The translations under genes and the position numbers were made by a program. The notes under the pieces are model-generated. The model saw only the letters and a list, made by a program, of their open reading frames with translations, did no database searches and was not told where the DNA came from. Of a stretch of DNA of 64,000 nt, positions 27,679 to 36,219 are shown piece by piece. Source of the stretch: Clostridium estertheticum (GTDB taxonomy: Bacteria; Bacillota; Clostridia; Clostridiales; Clostridiaceae). The stretch covers positions 207,001-271,000 of the forward strand of contig NZ_JAAMNH020000001.1 of assembly GCF_011065935.2 (NCBI RefSeq), in the 5' to 3' direction. How positions within the stretch are numbered: the stretch's first letter is position 1; each line of letters begins with the position of its first letter.

Positions 27679-29237
27679 ATAGTTTGAGAAAAACATGGGA
27701 TGTAGCGGTTTATGCAAGAGTTTCATCAGATAAGAAGGAGCAGCAAGAGTCCATGCCAGCACAGGTGGAAAGTTTAAAAAAATGGTTACTTGAAAAAAGT
27801 GAAACGGACTGTGAGTCTGTATATAATCTTGTAGAGATATATGAGGATGTGGGATTTTCTGGTTCTAATTTTGAAAGAGATAGCTTTATTCGAATGAAGG
27901 AAGACATAGAGCAAGGTAAAATAAATATGATTGTAACCCGAGATCTTTCAAGATTTTCAAGAAACTATATTACAGCAGGATATTATTTAGAGGAGTATTT
28001 CAAAATAAATGAAGTGCGTTTTATATCTGTGCTTGATAATGTAGATACACTACAGGAAATAAATGATATAATACCATTTAAAAACATACTAAATGAGATG
28101 TATATTAAAGATTGTTCAAGACGGTCTAGGGATGGATTAAAGCAAAGAATGATACGGGGGTCATCAATTGCCAGTAAGCCACCCTATGGCTATAAGTTTG
28201 AAGAAGAATACGCGGGTAATGTAAAAACAATAAGGTTAGTGGCAGAAGATGATGAAACAACGGAAACTGTAAAAGAAATATTTGAACTATATCTTAAAGG
28301 GTATGGGTTTGGAAGGTTAGCGTCTTATTTAAATTCTAAGGGCATAGCCCCGCCTTCTGCGAAATTAAATAATTTTTCACTTTCTAAATTCGGACTTTGG
28401 ACTAATAATACCATTAAAACAATTTTAAATAACCCTAAATATGGTGGCATTATGGTCCAAGGAAGATGGAGAAAAATCAGTTATAAAATAAAAAAAGTAA
28501 GACCTACCCTTCAGGAAGAATGGATCTATGGGGGGGAATTTAAAGGAATAGTATCAAAAGAAATATTTGAACAAGTTCAAAATATTATAAGTAAAAGATC
28601 TAAAAGTTATAGATACAAAGGCCAAAATATATATATGTTTTCTTCTGTACTGAAATGTAATGAATGTGGAGGAGGTATGTCTTATAGAAAAAAATTTCAA
28701 GGATATAAATGCACTAATAGTCAAATGGGGGGAGGAAGATGTACTGCACATTCTTTAAAGGAAGATGAGCTAAAGGATATTATAACTTACGATTTAATGC
28801 AATCTGCTTTAAGAGAATTAAATGTACAAGAGATATATAACAATATAGATAAGTTCATTAATAAGAGGGAAAATCATGGTAACAAATATAAAAATATAGA
28901 AAGTGAATTAAAAAAATTGGATAGACAATTTGAGGAATTATATTCGGATAAGTTTAATGGAAGAGTAAGTGAAAGAAATTTTGAAATTTTATCTAATAGT
29001 ATTGAAAAAAAACAACAAGAATTAGTTAATCGAAAAAAAGAAATGCTAATAAATCTAGAAGTATCCAGAAATTATGATGATATGTATGTAGTTTATAAAA
29101 ACGAGATTGACAAAGTTTTGAGGTTCCAAAACTTAGATAGAATTATGGTAGAAAACTTAGTAGAAAAAATTATTGTTTCTGAAGATAAGAAAATGGGACA
29201 AAAGAGTATTGATATATTTTACAAATTTAAAATTTGA
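27675..29237 (+). CDS. Large serine recombinase (integrase of the manC element)
   Basis: The 520 residues have an N-terminal resolvase catalytic domain with the nucleophilic serine in VYARVSSDKKEQQES and the conserved arginine region DLSRFSRN, then the 'recombinase' domain (YGFGRLASYLNSKGI, NPKYGGIMVQGRWRK), a zinc ribbon (CNECGGGMS...YKCTN...C) and a C-terminal coiled coil. This is the layout of unidirectional phage-type serine integrases. GTG 27675 has CAGGGGG upstream. It ends 22 bases before the right attachment repeat, as expected for an integrase next to its attP. Confidence 0.93.
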   Translation: MNSLRKTWDVAVYARVSSDKKEQQESMPAQVESLKKWLLEKSETDCESVYNLVEIYEDVGFSGSNFERDSFIRMKEDIEQGKINMIVTRDLSRFSRNYITAGYYLEEYFKINEVRFISVLDNVDTLQEINDIIPFKNILNEMYIKDCSRRSRDGLKQRMIRGSSIASKPPYGYKFEEEYAGNVKTIRLVAEDDETTETVKEIFELYLKGYGFGRLASYLNSKGIAPPSAKLNNFSLSKFGLWTNNTIKTILNNPKYGGIMVQGRWRKISYKIKKVRPTLQEEWIYGGEFKGIVSKEIFEQVQNIISKRSKSYRYKGQNIYMFSSVLKCNECGGGMSYRKKFQGYKCTNSQMGGGRCTAHSLKEDELKDIITYDLMQSALRELNVQEIYNNIDKFINKRENHGNKYKNIESELKKLDRQFEELYSDKFNGRVSERNFEILSNSIEKKQQELVNRKKEMLINLEVSRNYDDMYVVYKNEIDKVLRFQNLDRIMVENLVEKIIVSEDKKMGQKSIDIFYKFKI

Positions 29238-29258
29238 TTATAGAGTAACCCATAAGGT

Positions 29259-29276
29259 TAATAAGGAGACTGCTAC
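29259..29276 (+). repeat. Right attachment-site repeat of the 4.6-kb element
   Basis: TAATAAGGAGACTGCTAC, one base different from 24647-24664; the difference is synonymous in manC (ACC/ACT, Thr). Confidence 0.85.
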
Positions 29277-29631
29277 GTGTATAGGTCTATCTGCTGCCAA
29301 GCTATTAAAACAAGACAAGGAAGCAACTATGATAGTGCTACCATCTGATCATTATATAGAAAACGAAAAGGAGTTTAAAGAAACTGTGCTACAAGCAGTT
29401 GAAATTGCAAACAAAAAAAGAGTGCTAGTCACCATAGGTGTTCAGCCTACAAGACCAGAGACTGGTTATGGTTATATAGAAATGGGAGACAGGGCAACTG
29501 GTGATATACCCACGTTCAAAGTAGAACGTTTTTTAGAAAAGCCTAACACCGAAGTAGCAAAGGATTTGCTCTTAAAAGGAAACTTCCTTTGGAATAGTGG
29601 TATGTTTGTATGGAGAGCAGATGCTCTCCTT
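29259..29631 (+). pseudogene. manC: manC, central fragment
   Basis: This stretch continues manC: NKETATCIGLSAAKLL, MIVLPSDHYIENE, PTRPETGYGYIEMG, VERFLEKPNTEVA and WNSGMFVWRADALL are all standard for mannose-1-phosphate guanylyltransferases. After WRADALL (about 29631) the homology stops and the reading frame runs on only into foreign sequence, ending at 29733. The remaining half (catalytic C-terminus and any isomerase domain) is absent from the window. So manC carries a second, independent insertion here. Confidence 0.88.
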
Positions 29632-29675
29632 ACCAAAAGGCATTACGTCAAAAAAAAATTTTTTGGGAGAATTAT

Positions 29676-31286
29676 TCATGAGTCTTCTCCCACCAATACT
29701 AATTTGACTTTCTTCGTTTTACCATCCCAATAAACTCTTTTAACAACAGAGGATATTAAAATCTTTTTTTCTTCATGAGAGGCAAAGTCAATCATATCTG
29801 AGAACCTAAAATATGATTGTATGAGAACATCGAGATTCATTTGATATTGCAGAACTAGGTTATCACTTTCTTTAAGTTCTTTTATTTTAAAGTTATCGTC
29901 TTTCTTTTGTTTGTTGAGAGTTTCTATCCTATTTAGTATGACTTTTGAAGTGTCTCTATCTGAAGTAAGTGAAAGAGTTGTTAATAGGTTTTCTATAGAA
30001 AGGTCAGATTGTATTATTAAGTCAGTTAGCCTTTGTATTTCTGTTTCTACGGAACCCTTTTGAATCTCATTTTTATAACTTTTAAGTCTTTCAACTAAAA
30101 GACCATTATCACAGCATATTTCTTTAAGTTCATTTAAAACAACGGTTTCTAGTAAGATTGCATCAGCATTATTGTTTTGGCACCTTGTGTGACCAGAATC
30201 ATATTTTAAAGAGCACACATAGTAGAATTTTCTCTGTTTAGTTTGTAAATCTATTCCACCATACTTTACTCTCATATAACCGCCACATTGAGCACAACGT
30301 ATTAATCCTGTTAATAATGCTGTATTTGTCTTTCCCATACGAGGTGCTCTCTCTTTATTTTCAATAAGTAAATTTTGTGCTTTAAGCCAATCCGTATCGG
30401 AAATAATACCTTCAGCATTGGCTATAGCAAATACCCATTCAGTGGGGTCTTTTAGCTTACTGCCTGACTTATCTTTTGTTTTATTATAAGTTAGTATGCT
30501 ATGTACCCCGTCAGGCTCTCCATAAACTGAAACTCCTTCTTTTTCAAAGAAATTCACAATCACTCTTGTTGCTTTCACATAAACAGGATTATTTAGAATG
30601 TAGCTTATTTTACTTCTAGCCCATTCAGTATTATTTCTGGTTTTCATATTATTACTTAGTAGATATTTTACAACCTGACTCATAGATTTTAGCTCTAAAT
30701 ACTTACTGTAAATATCTTTAACCATGACTACTTCTTCAGGAACATGGCAGAGTTTAAAGTAGTACCTTTCCTTGCCATTGGGGTCTTTAAAGGTTACTTG
30801 TTCACTTTTATAACCTAATGGTGTTGTACCGCCAAGCCACCTACCTGTCTTTGAAAGCTCTAGCATATTATCACGAATTCTCTCGCCTATACTCTCACGC
30901 TCTAATTGTGAGAATACTACTGAAACACCCATCATAGCTCTTCCCATTGGGGTCGTGGTGTCGAAATTTTCAGATACGCTTATAAAATCTATTTCTAATT
31001 TATCAAGTTTTTCTCTTAAAATTGAGAAGTCTAAAACGCTACGGCTGATTCTATCTAATCTATAGCAAATAATTACAGAAAATTTGCTAGAATTTGCATC
31101 TTCAATCATTTTTTTATACATCGGTCTATCAGTGGATTTACCGCTGTAACCCTCGTCTTCATAAATTAAATGTTCATCTATATCCAATCTTTTCAAATAT
31201 TCCTTGCATGCGGTTATTTGTTGTCCAATGGATTCACCTTTACCTGTGAATTTAGATTTACGTGTGTAAATTGCGGCTGTTTTCAT
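29676..31286 (-). CDS. Large serine recombinase 1 (likely island integrase)
   Basis: The 536 residues start with the catalytic domain (AAIYTRKSKFTGKGESIGQQ, Ser nucleophile in TRKS; YRLDRISRS with the conserved arginines), then the recombinase domain (GYKSEQV..., NNPVYVKATRV), a zinc ribbon (RCAQCGGYM...YYVCS...RCQN) and a C-terminal coiled coil with FSDMIDFASHEEKKILISSV. Its C-terminus lies about 45 bases from the manC junction, the usual position of an integrase beside its attachment site. It is a phage-type integrase distinct from the one in the 4.6-kb element. No clear Shine-Dalgarno precedes the ATG. Confidence 0.92.
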   Translation of the reverse strand: MKTAAIYTRKSKFTGKGESIGQQITACKEYLKRLDIDEHLIYEDEGYSGKSTDRPMYKKMIEDANSSKFSVIICYRLDRISRSVLDFSILREKLDKLEIDFISVSENFDTTTPMGRAMMGVSVVFSQLERESIGERIRDNMLELSKTGRWLGGTTPLGYKSEQVTFKDPNGKERYYFKLCHVPEEVVMVKDIYSKYLELKSMSQVVKYLLSNNMKTRNNTEWARSKISYILNNPVYVKATRVIVNFFEKEGVSVYGEPDGVHSILTYNKTKDKSGSKLKDPTEWVFAIANAEGIISDTDWLKAQNLLIENKERAPRMGKTNTALLTGLIRCAQCGGYMRVKYGGIDLQTKQRKFYYVCSLKYDSGHTRCQNNNADAILLETVVLNELKEICCDNGLLVERLKSYKNEIQKGSVETEIQRLTDLIIQSDLSIENLLTTLSLTSDRDTSKVILNRIETLNKQKKDDNFKIKELKESDNLVLQYQMNLDVLIQSYFRFSDMIDFASHEEKKILISSVVKRVYWDGKTKKVKLVLVGEDS

Positions 31287-31368
31287 AATTTATTATTAAT
31301 TGATGATAAAGAAAAAAGATGTATCACCAGATTAACGTTCACCTCTAATCGGTTTTATTTTTAATATT

Positions 31369-31548
31369 CTATTTACTGATATAGTTATCTTTTTTAGTAT
31401 TTGTTTTTTTAAGTTCTAAGATTAATTGTTCAATACTAGAGGATGATAGTTTATTTTTTAAAATCTTGAAAACTGCTTCTGTGTAATTATTTCTAAGTTC
31501 AGATTTATCTTTAGGGTGTACAACTTCAACAAAGTATTGTAAATCCAA
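31369..31548 (-). CDS. Small protein between recombinase genes, 59 residues
   Basis: On the minus strand a TTG (31546-31548) with AAGGGG about seven bases upstream opens 59 codons beginning MDLQYFVEVVHPKDKSELRN and ending KKTNTKKDNYISK. The sequence looks like one beta-hairpin and two amphipathic helices. It sits between recombinases 2 and 1 in the same orientation. I do not recognise it; a recombinase accessory role is possible by position only. Confidence 0.5.
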   Translation of the reverse strand: MDLQYFVEVVHPKDKSELRNNYTEAVFKILKNKLSSSSIEQLILELKKTNTKKDNYISK

Positions 31549-31578
31549 AACATACCCCTTAAAATTAATATCAATTTA

Positions 31579-33312
31579 TTATATGCTAAGGATTTTATGA
31601 ATAGGACAGGTCTGTAAGAACTCAAAATTATGTGTAGTCGATATATTGGGAATCTTAAGAAATACTGAAAGGGTCTCCCCATTTATACCATGATTGACTG
31701 TGATTTTATCAATAATGTCATCAATTATCATTCTTTTTAATCTTAGTTCTGACGGGCAAAGTTCTTTTGTCTCTAAGTTTTTTATGTCACGAAATGATGA
31801 AAAAACTTTACTGAAATTAAATCTAAACTGTTCATAAGACATAACATCGAGGTCTGCTATTTTAGCACATGTTTTTATCTCGATTTCTAAGTTATTTTTT
31901 CTGATGCTAACTAAAGATATTGTTTTATTAATAGCTATAAAAAAGTTATCATTATAAAATTCAACATCTTGGTTTTTTAAGATAAGGTTATTTTCGATAA
32001 CTTTAGTGCCAGCAATAATAATAGCATCTAATTCGGCAACTTCTACTTTTTTCTTATCTATTAGTAAGCGTACATTATTTTTTTCATCTCTAAGAATATT
32101 AGAATATACTGAATAATATTTTTCAATCAAGCTAGTATCTTGAATTGGCTTTCCAATATAGCTATAAAGCAAATCAAAAACATAGACTTCAATTTCCTTT
32201 TGGGGAATGGAAATACTCCATTTAGTATATGATTTCATTTTATTATTAATTAATTTCTTATATTTTTCATTGTTACAGGAACAATAGTATACGCTTTTCT
32301 TGCCCTTGCCATAGTTTTTCGCTTTTAAAGGTTTAGCACAACCCCCGCAAATTAGCTTTCCTTTTAGCAAGAAATTGCTTGTATAAGACATATTATTTAT
32401 GCCCTTCTTAGAATTTTTAATTTCATGAATCCTATTAAAGAAGTCTGAGGATACTATTTTAATATTATCGTCTAGCAACGACCTTACAATATCGTCATTC
32501 TCTCCAAGCTGATGTTTAGATTTTCTATTCCAAATTAAGTTACCTATATACATTTCATTATTTATTATTTGAGACAGTGTACTCTTGCTAAAGCTTTTGA
32601 TATTTTCACTGGGAAACTCATCATTTATTATTTTAGTTATCTCAGAGTAAGAAAATCTAAGATTATAAAGAGAAAATATCCTTTTAACTATGTGGGCTTT
32701 GTCAATATCTTTGATGAAGATTTTTTTCTTTGCTATAGGATGATTTACCAGATTATATCCATAAGCAACAGGTCCGCCAGCATAATATCCATTTTCAATA
32801 TTCTTTTTTTGACCACCCTTGGCACGTTGACCAATGAGCCCTGCTTCTAACATCGCAATATTAGAGAATACTAAATCCGTAAATTTATCTATATAATCAT
32901 CATTTTCAGATAATTTTTCTGAAGTGCCTACATAGTGGATAGTTACTTTGGCTTTAAATAATAAGCTTTTTATTATTAAAGCTTCAGAAAAGTCGCGGGC
33001 TAGCCTATCTCTGTAGGTTAATATTAGGTGATTAAATTCATGTTTTGCTGCTCTAACTAAAATTTCCTCAAAGGCAGGTCTATTAGTTACAAGTTCCGTT
33101 GTTGATGATTTTTTAATTTTAGTGGCAGATTTAGATTCGTCTAGAATCTCTATCAAATCCAGGTCATTTTCTATTGCATAATTTCCTATAGCTTCTATCT
33201 GAAAGGGAACACTACTACCATCAGTTTTTTGTTTTTCAGTAGAGACACGAGCATATCCTATGGCTTTATTTAATATCTTAGAACTTGACTTGTTATTTTT
33301 TGATTTAGTCAT
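31579..33312 (-). CDS. Large serine recombinase 2
   Basis: The 577 residues carry AIGYARVSTEKQKTDGSSV (Ser nucleophile in ARVST) and the arginine-bearing TYRDRLARDFSEALI, then a recombinase domain (NLRFSYSEITKIINDEFP, NNEMYIGNLIWNRKSKH), a zinc ribbon (CGGCAKPLKAK...YYCSC) and a long C-terminal region. Its start overlaps the end of recombinase 3 by four bases (ATGA), so the pair is translationally coupled, reminiscent of paired recombinases such as ccrA/ccrB in SCC elements, although homology to Ccr is not claimed. Confidence 0.9.
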   Translation of the reverse strand: MTKSKNNKSSSKILNKAIGYARVSTEKQKTDGSSVPFQIEAIGNYAIENDLDLIEILDESKSATKIKKSSTTELVTNRPAFEEILVRAAKHEFNHLILTYRDRLARDFSEALIIKSLLFKAKVTIHYVGTSEKLSENDDYIDKFTDLVFSNIAMLEAGLIGQRAKGGQKKNIENGYYAGGPVAYGYNLVNHPIAKKKIFIKDIDKAHIVKRIFSLYNLRFSYSEITKIINDEFPSENIKSFSKSTLSQIINNEMYIGNLIWNRKSKHQLGENDDIVRSLLDDNIKIVSSDFFNRIHEIKNSKKGINNMSYTSNFLLKGKLICGGCAKPLKAKNYGKGKKSVYYCSCNNEKYKKLINNKMKSYTKWSISIPQKEIEVYVFDLLYSYIGKPIQDTSLIEKYYSVYSNILRDEKNNVRLLIDKKKVEVAELDAIIIAGTKVIENNLILKNQDVEFYNDNFFIAINKTISLVSIRKNNLEIEIKTCAKIADLDVMSYEQFRFNFSKVFSSFRDIKNLETKELCPSELRLKRMIIDDIIDKITVNHGINGETLSVFLKIPNISTTHNFEFLQTCPIHKILSI

Positions 33313-34964
33313 TTAACATACACACTCCGAATAGCACTTTTTAAAAAATTAATTGGTACTGACTTATTGTTAGTAAAGTATTTAATTAGATTTTCTCTAA
33401 GATTAAATATCTCATTAGTACCTTGAGGTGATTGTTCAGCTATTTCCTTTAAGTAAGTTATCTTTCTTTGTTGTAATGTTGTAATGAAAAGCTGTATCTC
33501 TTTAGATTTTTCAGATTCAGAATTAATTAATTTAGATGAATCTTTTGAATTTTGTGTTATATAGTCTAAAGCTAGTTTAATACAATTCTTTTCATGTTTT
33601 TTTACCTTATTTTCTAGATGGATTATGTTTAAATCTATTTGTCGTATAATCAAATTTACTTCTCTTACAATTAGTCCGAAAATATTATTTTCAATTAATG
33701 CGTCAATAACCAAATCTGAGATTTTGTTTTTAGATATGGTAATGCTGCACTTGGGACAAGTGTACAAGTCATTGCTGAATATTAGTTTGGATTTACAGTT
33801 GTCACATTTTACTTTTATGCCTAAAATATCTTCAGTTTCTTTAGGGATTTCCAATCTTTTGAAATTCAACACATGCGTAGCAACTTCAAACCAGAGGTCC
33901 TTATCCACAATAGCATCAATATTAACTGCCATGTTATAAACATTATTTTCATTTAATAGATAGCGGGAATCATTATTATCGAAAATTAAAAGTTCGTTAT
34001 TGTTACTAGCATTAATTACATTTATTCCACAATAATGATGGTTTGTGAGCATATACTCAAGAGTAGCAGGGTTAGAGCAGTGAGTGCAACATTTGGTTAG
34101 CATCAATTTAAGTTCTGTAGGAGTGTACTTTGAGTTTTTCTTTTGAAGTTTTTTTATTTCTTTTTTTATAGGTGAATATTCAATTTCATCAGAAATATTC
34201 TCCACTATATTTTTAAAATTAGTTTCGATTTCATTATTAAATATTTTACCTAGAGCGATTATTTCTTGCTGAACTTTTTTAAATCTAATGATATAATCAC
34301 CAGAAGCATTATTATAAATTTTGAAGCAAGAATTAATAAAAGCGGCTTCTAATGGTTTCTTTTCATAATAGATTTTTACTTCTTTGACTACATCTGCATC
34401 ATTAATTTTATCTGTAATATATGCTCTATTTTTTATTGACGTATACCCAAAATTTTCATATCTAAGGAAAAGTATGCCATTGATGCGTTTATGATTTCTA
34501 CCATTTGTTGTTTTTTCTTTTATTTTATTGGGTTCTAGTTCTGCAATTGAAAGAAACATATTAACCATAAAGTTTCTATAAATTGGGTTCATATTTTCAA
34601 ATTCAAGCATATCTGAGAAAATTAATTTTACACCTAAAGATTCTAAAAGTTTTACTGTGTCATGGTAGTCATTAGTCTGTCTCCATAAACGGTCAACTTT
34701 CCAGATAATAAGATTTTTAAAATGACCAGCCTTTGCTTCTAAAATCAGTTGTCTAAATCCTTTTCTTTTTTCTGGCGGAATGGTAAACCCAGACCCTTCA
34801 TCTTCAAAAGATTTATATACAATGAGATTAAGTTTTGAAGCAACTTCTTTACATTGGTCTATTTGAGTCACGTTAGAAGTGCTCTTAGTATCTTTGGTTG
34901 AGTGCCTGGCATAGATAGCAGTATAATTTTCAGGAATTAATCCTTGATATAATTCGTCATTCAT
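33309..34964 (-). CDS. Serine recombinase 3 (divergent)
   Basis: The 551 residues begin with a resolvase-type domain (AIYARHSTKDTKSTSNVTQ, Ser in ARHST; WKVDRLWRQTNDYHD) and a recombinase domain that is less typical, with CCTHCSNPATLEYMLTNHHY and a zinc ribbon (KCDNCKSKLIFSNDLYTCPKC). It lacks the common 'GYK/PFGY' stretch, having RYENFGYTSIKNRAY instead. GGAGGAAC precedes the ATG. It heads the leftward recombinase operon and overlaps recombinase 2 by four bases. Confidence 0.85.
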   Translation of the reverse strand: MNDELYQGLIPENYTAIYARHSTKDTKSTSNVTQIDQCKEVASKLNLIVYKSFEDEGSGFTIPPEKRKGFRQLILEAKAGHFKNLIIWKVDRLWRQTNDYHDTVKLLESLGVKLIFSDMLEFENMNPIYRNFMVNMFLSIAELEPNKIKEKTTNGRNHKRINGILFLRYENFGYTSIKNRAYITDKINDADVVKEVKIYYEKKPLEAAFINSCFKIYNNASGDYIIRFKKVQQEIIALGKIFNNEIETNFKNIVENISDEIEYSPIKKEIKKLQKKNSKYTPTELKLMLTKCCTHCSNPATLEYMLTNHHYCGINVINASNNNELLIFDNNDSRYLLNENNVYNMAVNIDAIVDKDLWFEVATHVLNFKRLEIPKETEDILGIKVKCDNCKSKLIFSNDLYTCPKCSITISKNKISDLVIDALIENNIFGLIVREVNLIIRQIDLNIIHLENKVKKHEKNCIKLALDYITQNSKDSSKLINSESEKSKEIQLFITTLQQRKITYLKEIAEQSPQGTNEIFNLRENLIKYFTNNKSVPINFLKSAIRSVYVK

Positions 34965-35418
34965 CAGTGTTTTGTTCCTCCGATTTAGAATTTTCTATTA
35001 TATATTCTATAAAATCACTAAGGAAAATATGCAATGCATGTTGATTCTCAGTATAAATTATTTTAATTTGGTATGTGTCACTGATATTTTTTCTTATAAA
35101 AATCAATCCTTTCTTTTAAACTATGTAAAAACTATCCATTTAATAAAATTTGTTGAAATATTAAAAAAAACCTACATATACGCTCGGTAATTAAAAATTA
35201 AAAAAAGATTATATAAAGTTTATATAAAATTTATATAGTAATTATATAAAAACTATATAGAATTATTTTATGATAGGTAATAGTTGTTTGTAGCTAAATT
35301 AAATTTTTAAAATGATAAAAAATGATGTGCCATAAGCGTATATATAGGAAAATAAAATTAAGTATGATTTAGAATTTGGAATATTTAAAATTAAAAAACA
35401 TATTAAGTAAATAAATTT
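34965..35418. other. Intergenic region between recombinase and nuclease genes
   Basis: 454 very AT-rich bases. It contains the recombinase operon promoter and the TTATATAAA repeat cluster at 35208-35262. No convincing gene. Confidence 0.5.
35208..35262. repeat. Degenerate 11-bp AT-rich repeats
   Basis: About five tandem units of the form TTATATAAAnT, each partly palindromic. They could be protein-binding iterons, recombinase arm sites or simply low-complexity sequence. Confidence 0.5.
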
Positions 35419-36105
35419 CTAGGAAGTTTGGTGTAGTAAAAGAAAATCACGTTGTATTTCTTTAACGGTATCAGCAAAATGTTGTTCCAAACGTCCAATG
35501 TCCTCTTGCTTAACAATGTAGGATACTTTTATATTTTTGGATATATAATAGTAACTTATAATCTTAGGATAATATCCTAACCTATGCTTCACTAAAATTA
35601 AGTAAAGAGAAAGTTGAGAGTCATCCATAGGATTCAAAACATAATTCACGTAGGCAGAGCTTTTGTAGTCTAAAACTTCTAGTTGACCGAAATCATTGAT
35701 GAAAGCCTTATCCACCTTTCCAAATAGCACTGTAGTACTGCTTATTTCTTTAGTAATCATCTCCTCCACTAATAATATTTTTCTGGATTTATCCTTAGGG
35801 TCTTCATAATACAACTTCAAGATATCCAAACCTTTTATAAAGTACCTGGTTTCTTCTTCTTTAGTTTCATAACCAAGAGATATCCAACTTTCTTTAAAAA
35901 ATTGGTTAAGAATTTCTAGAGTTTTATCTCTATCATTTTTAATAACGTTAAATTTAGCAAGGGTTACATGTAGGCTATCTCCAAAAGCCAGATACTTGTT
36001 ATATTTACTCTTGCTGTAAGATTTATTACCTGTATAGTTTTTAATGAATTCTTGTTTATCTCTAGAGTATTGGGTTATGCTACAATGTCCAAGGTACAAT
36101 TTCAT
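35419..36105 (-). CDS. PD-(D/E)xK nuclease-family protein (Cas4/RecB-like)
   Basis: The 228 residues match the Cas4/AddB-type nuclease fold (PDDEXK_1): an N-terminal SITQYSRD and a histidine in GDSLHVTL, then GKVDKAF (about 129-135) and LEVLDYKSS (about 142-150), giving the D...DxK active site, followed by QLSLYL (motif with Q/Y). No iron-sulfur cysteine cluster is visible, unlike Cas4. It would cleave DNA ends or process DNA. It is oriented away from BREX and preceded by a terminator, so it has its own promoter. It may be an accessory of the island. Confidence 0.82.
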   Translation of the reverse strand: MKLYLGHCSITQYSRDKQEFIKNYTGNKSYSKSKYNKYLAFGDSLHVTLAKFNVIKNDRDKTLEILNQFFKESWISLGYETKEEETRYFIKGLDILKLYYEDPKDKSRKILLVEEMITKEISSTTVLFGKVDKAFINDFGQLEVLDYKSSAYVNYVLNPMDDSQLSLYLILVKHRLGYYPKIISYYYISKNIKVSYIVKQEDIGRLEQHFADTVKEIQRDFLLLHQTS

Positions 36106-36181
36106 ATAGTCACACCTCCTTCATTTAGTAGTATAACCAGTTTTTGTTGCATTATTCATATATATGAAATTCATTAAAATG

Positions 36182-36209
36182 AAAAAAGGCTACCCAATTG
36201 GGTAGCCTT
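36182..36209 (-). terminator. Terminator after the XRE regulator gene
   Basis: A perfect 10-bp palindrome (AAGGCTACCC / GGGTAGCCTT, loop AATT) followed on the minus strand by six T. Confidence 0.9.
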
Positions 36210-36219
36210 CAACAATTAA

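Larger units (their letters stand above)
24647..29276 (+). mobile_element. Serine-recombinase element inserted in manC (about 4.6 kb)
   Basis: The element is bounded by 18-bp repeats matching at 17 positions, both lying in manC coding sequence. It carries a large exported repeat protein, a 60-codon gene and a large serine recombinase whose stop codon is 22 bases from the right repeat. Recombination between the repeats would excise it and rejoin manC in frame (VEPSNKETATCIGLSA). It has no replication or transfer genes, so it is either a minimal integrative element or a developmental-type intervening element. Confidence 0.8.

Noticed and set aside
29173..29258. Start of a plus-strand frame within the recombinase 3' end that runs into the manC fragment
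   Set aside because: The upstream part is in a shifted frame over the recombinase coding sequence and is not manC; real manC sequence begins at the attachment repeat.
31458..31682. Minus-strand 74-codon frame overlapping the end of recombinase 2
   Set aside because: It overlaps recombinase 2 and lacks a good ribosome binding site; the shifted TTG frame at 31369-31548 is better supported.
34972..35190. Plus-strand 72-codon frame after recombinase 3
   Set aside because: No Shine-Dalgarno, AT-driven composition (Phe, Ile, Tyr) and overlap with the recombinase promoter region.
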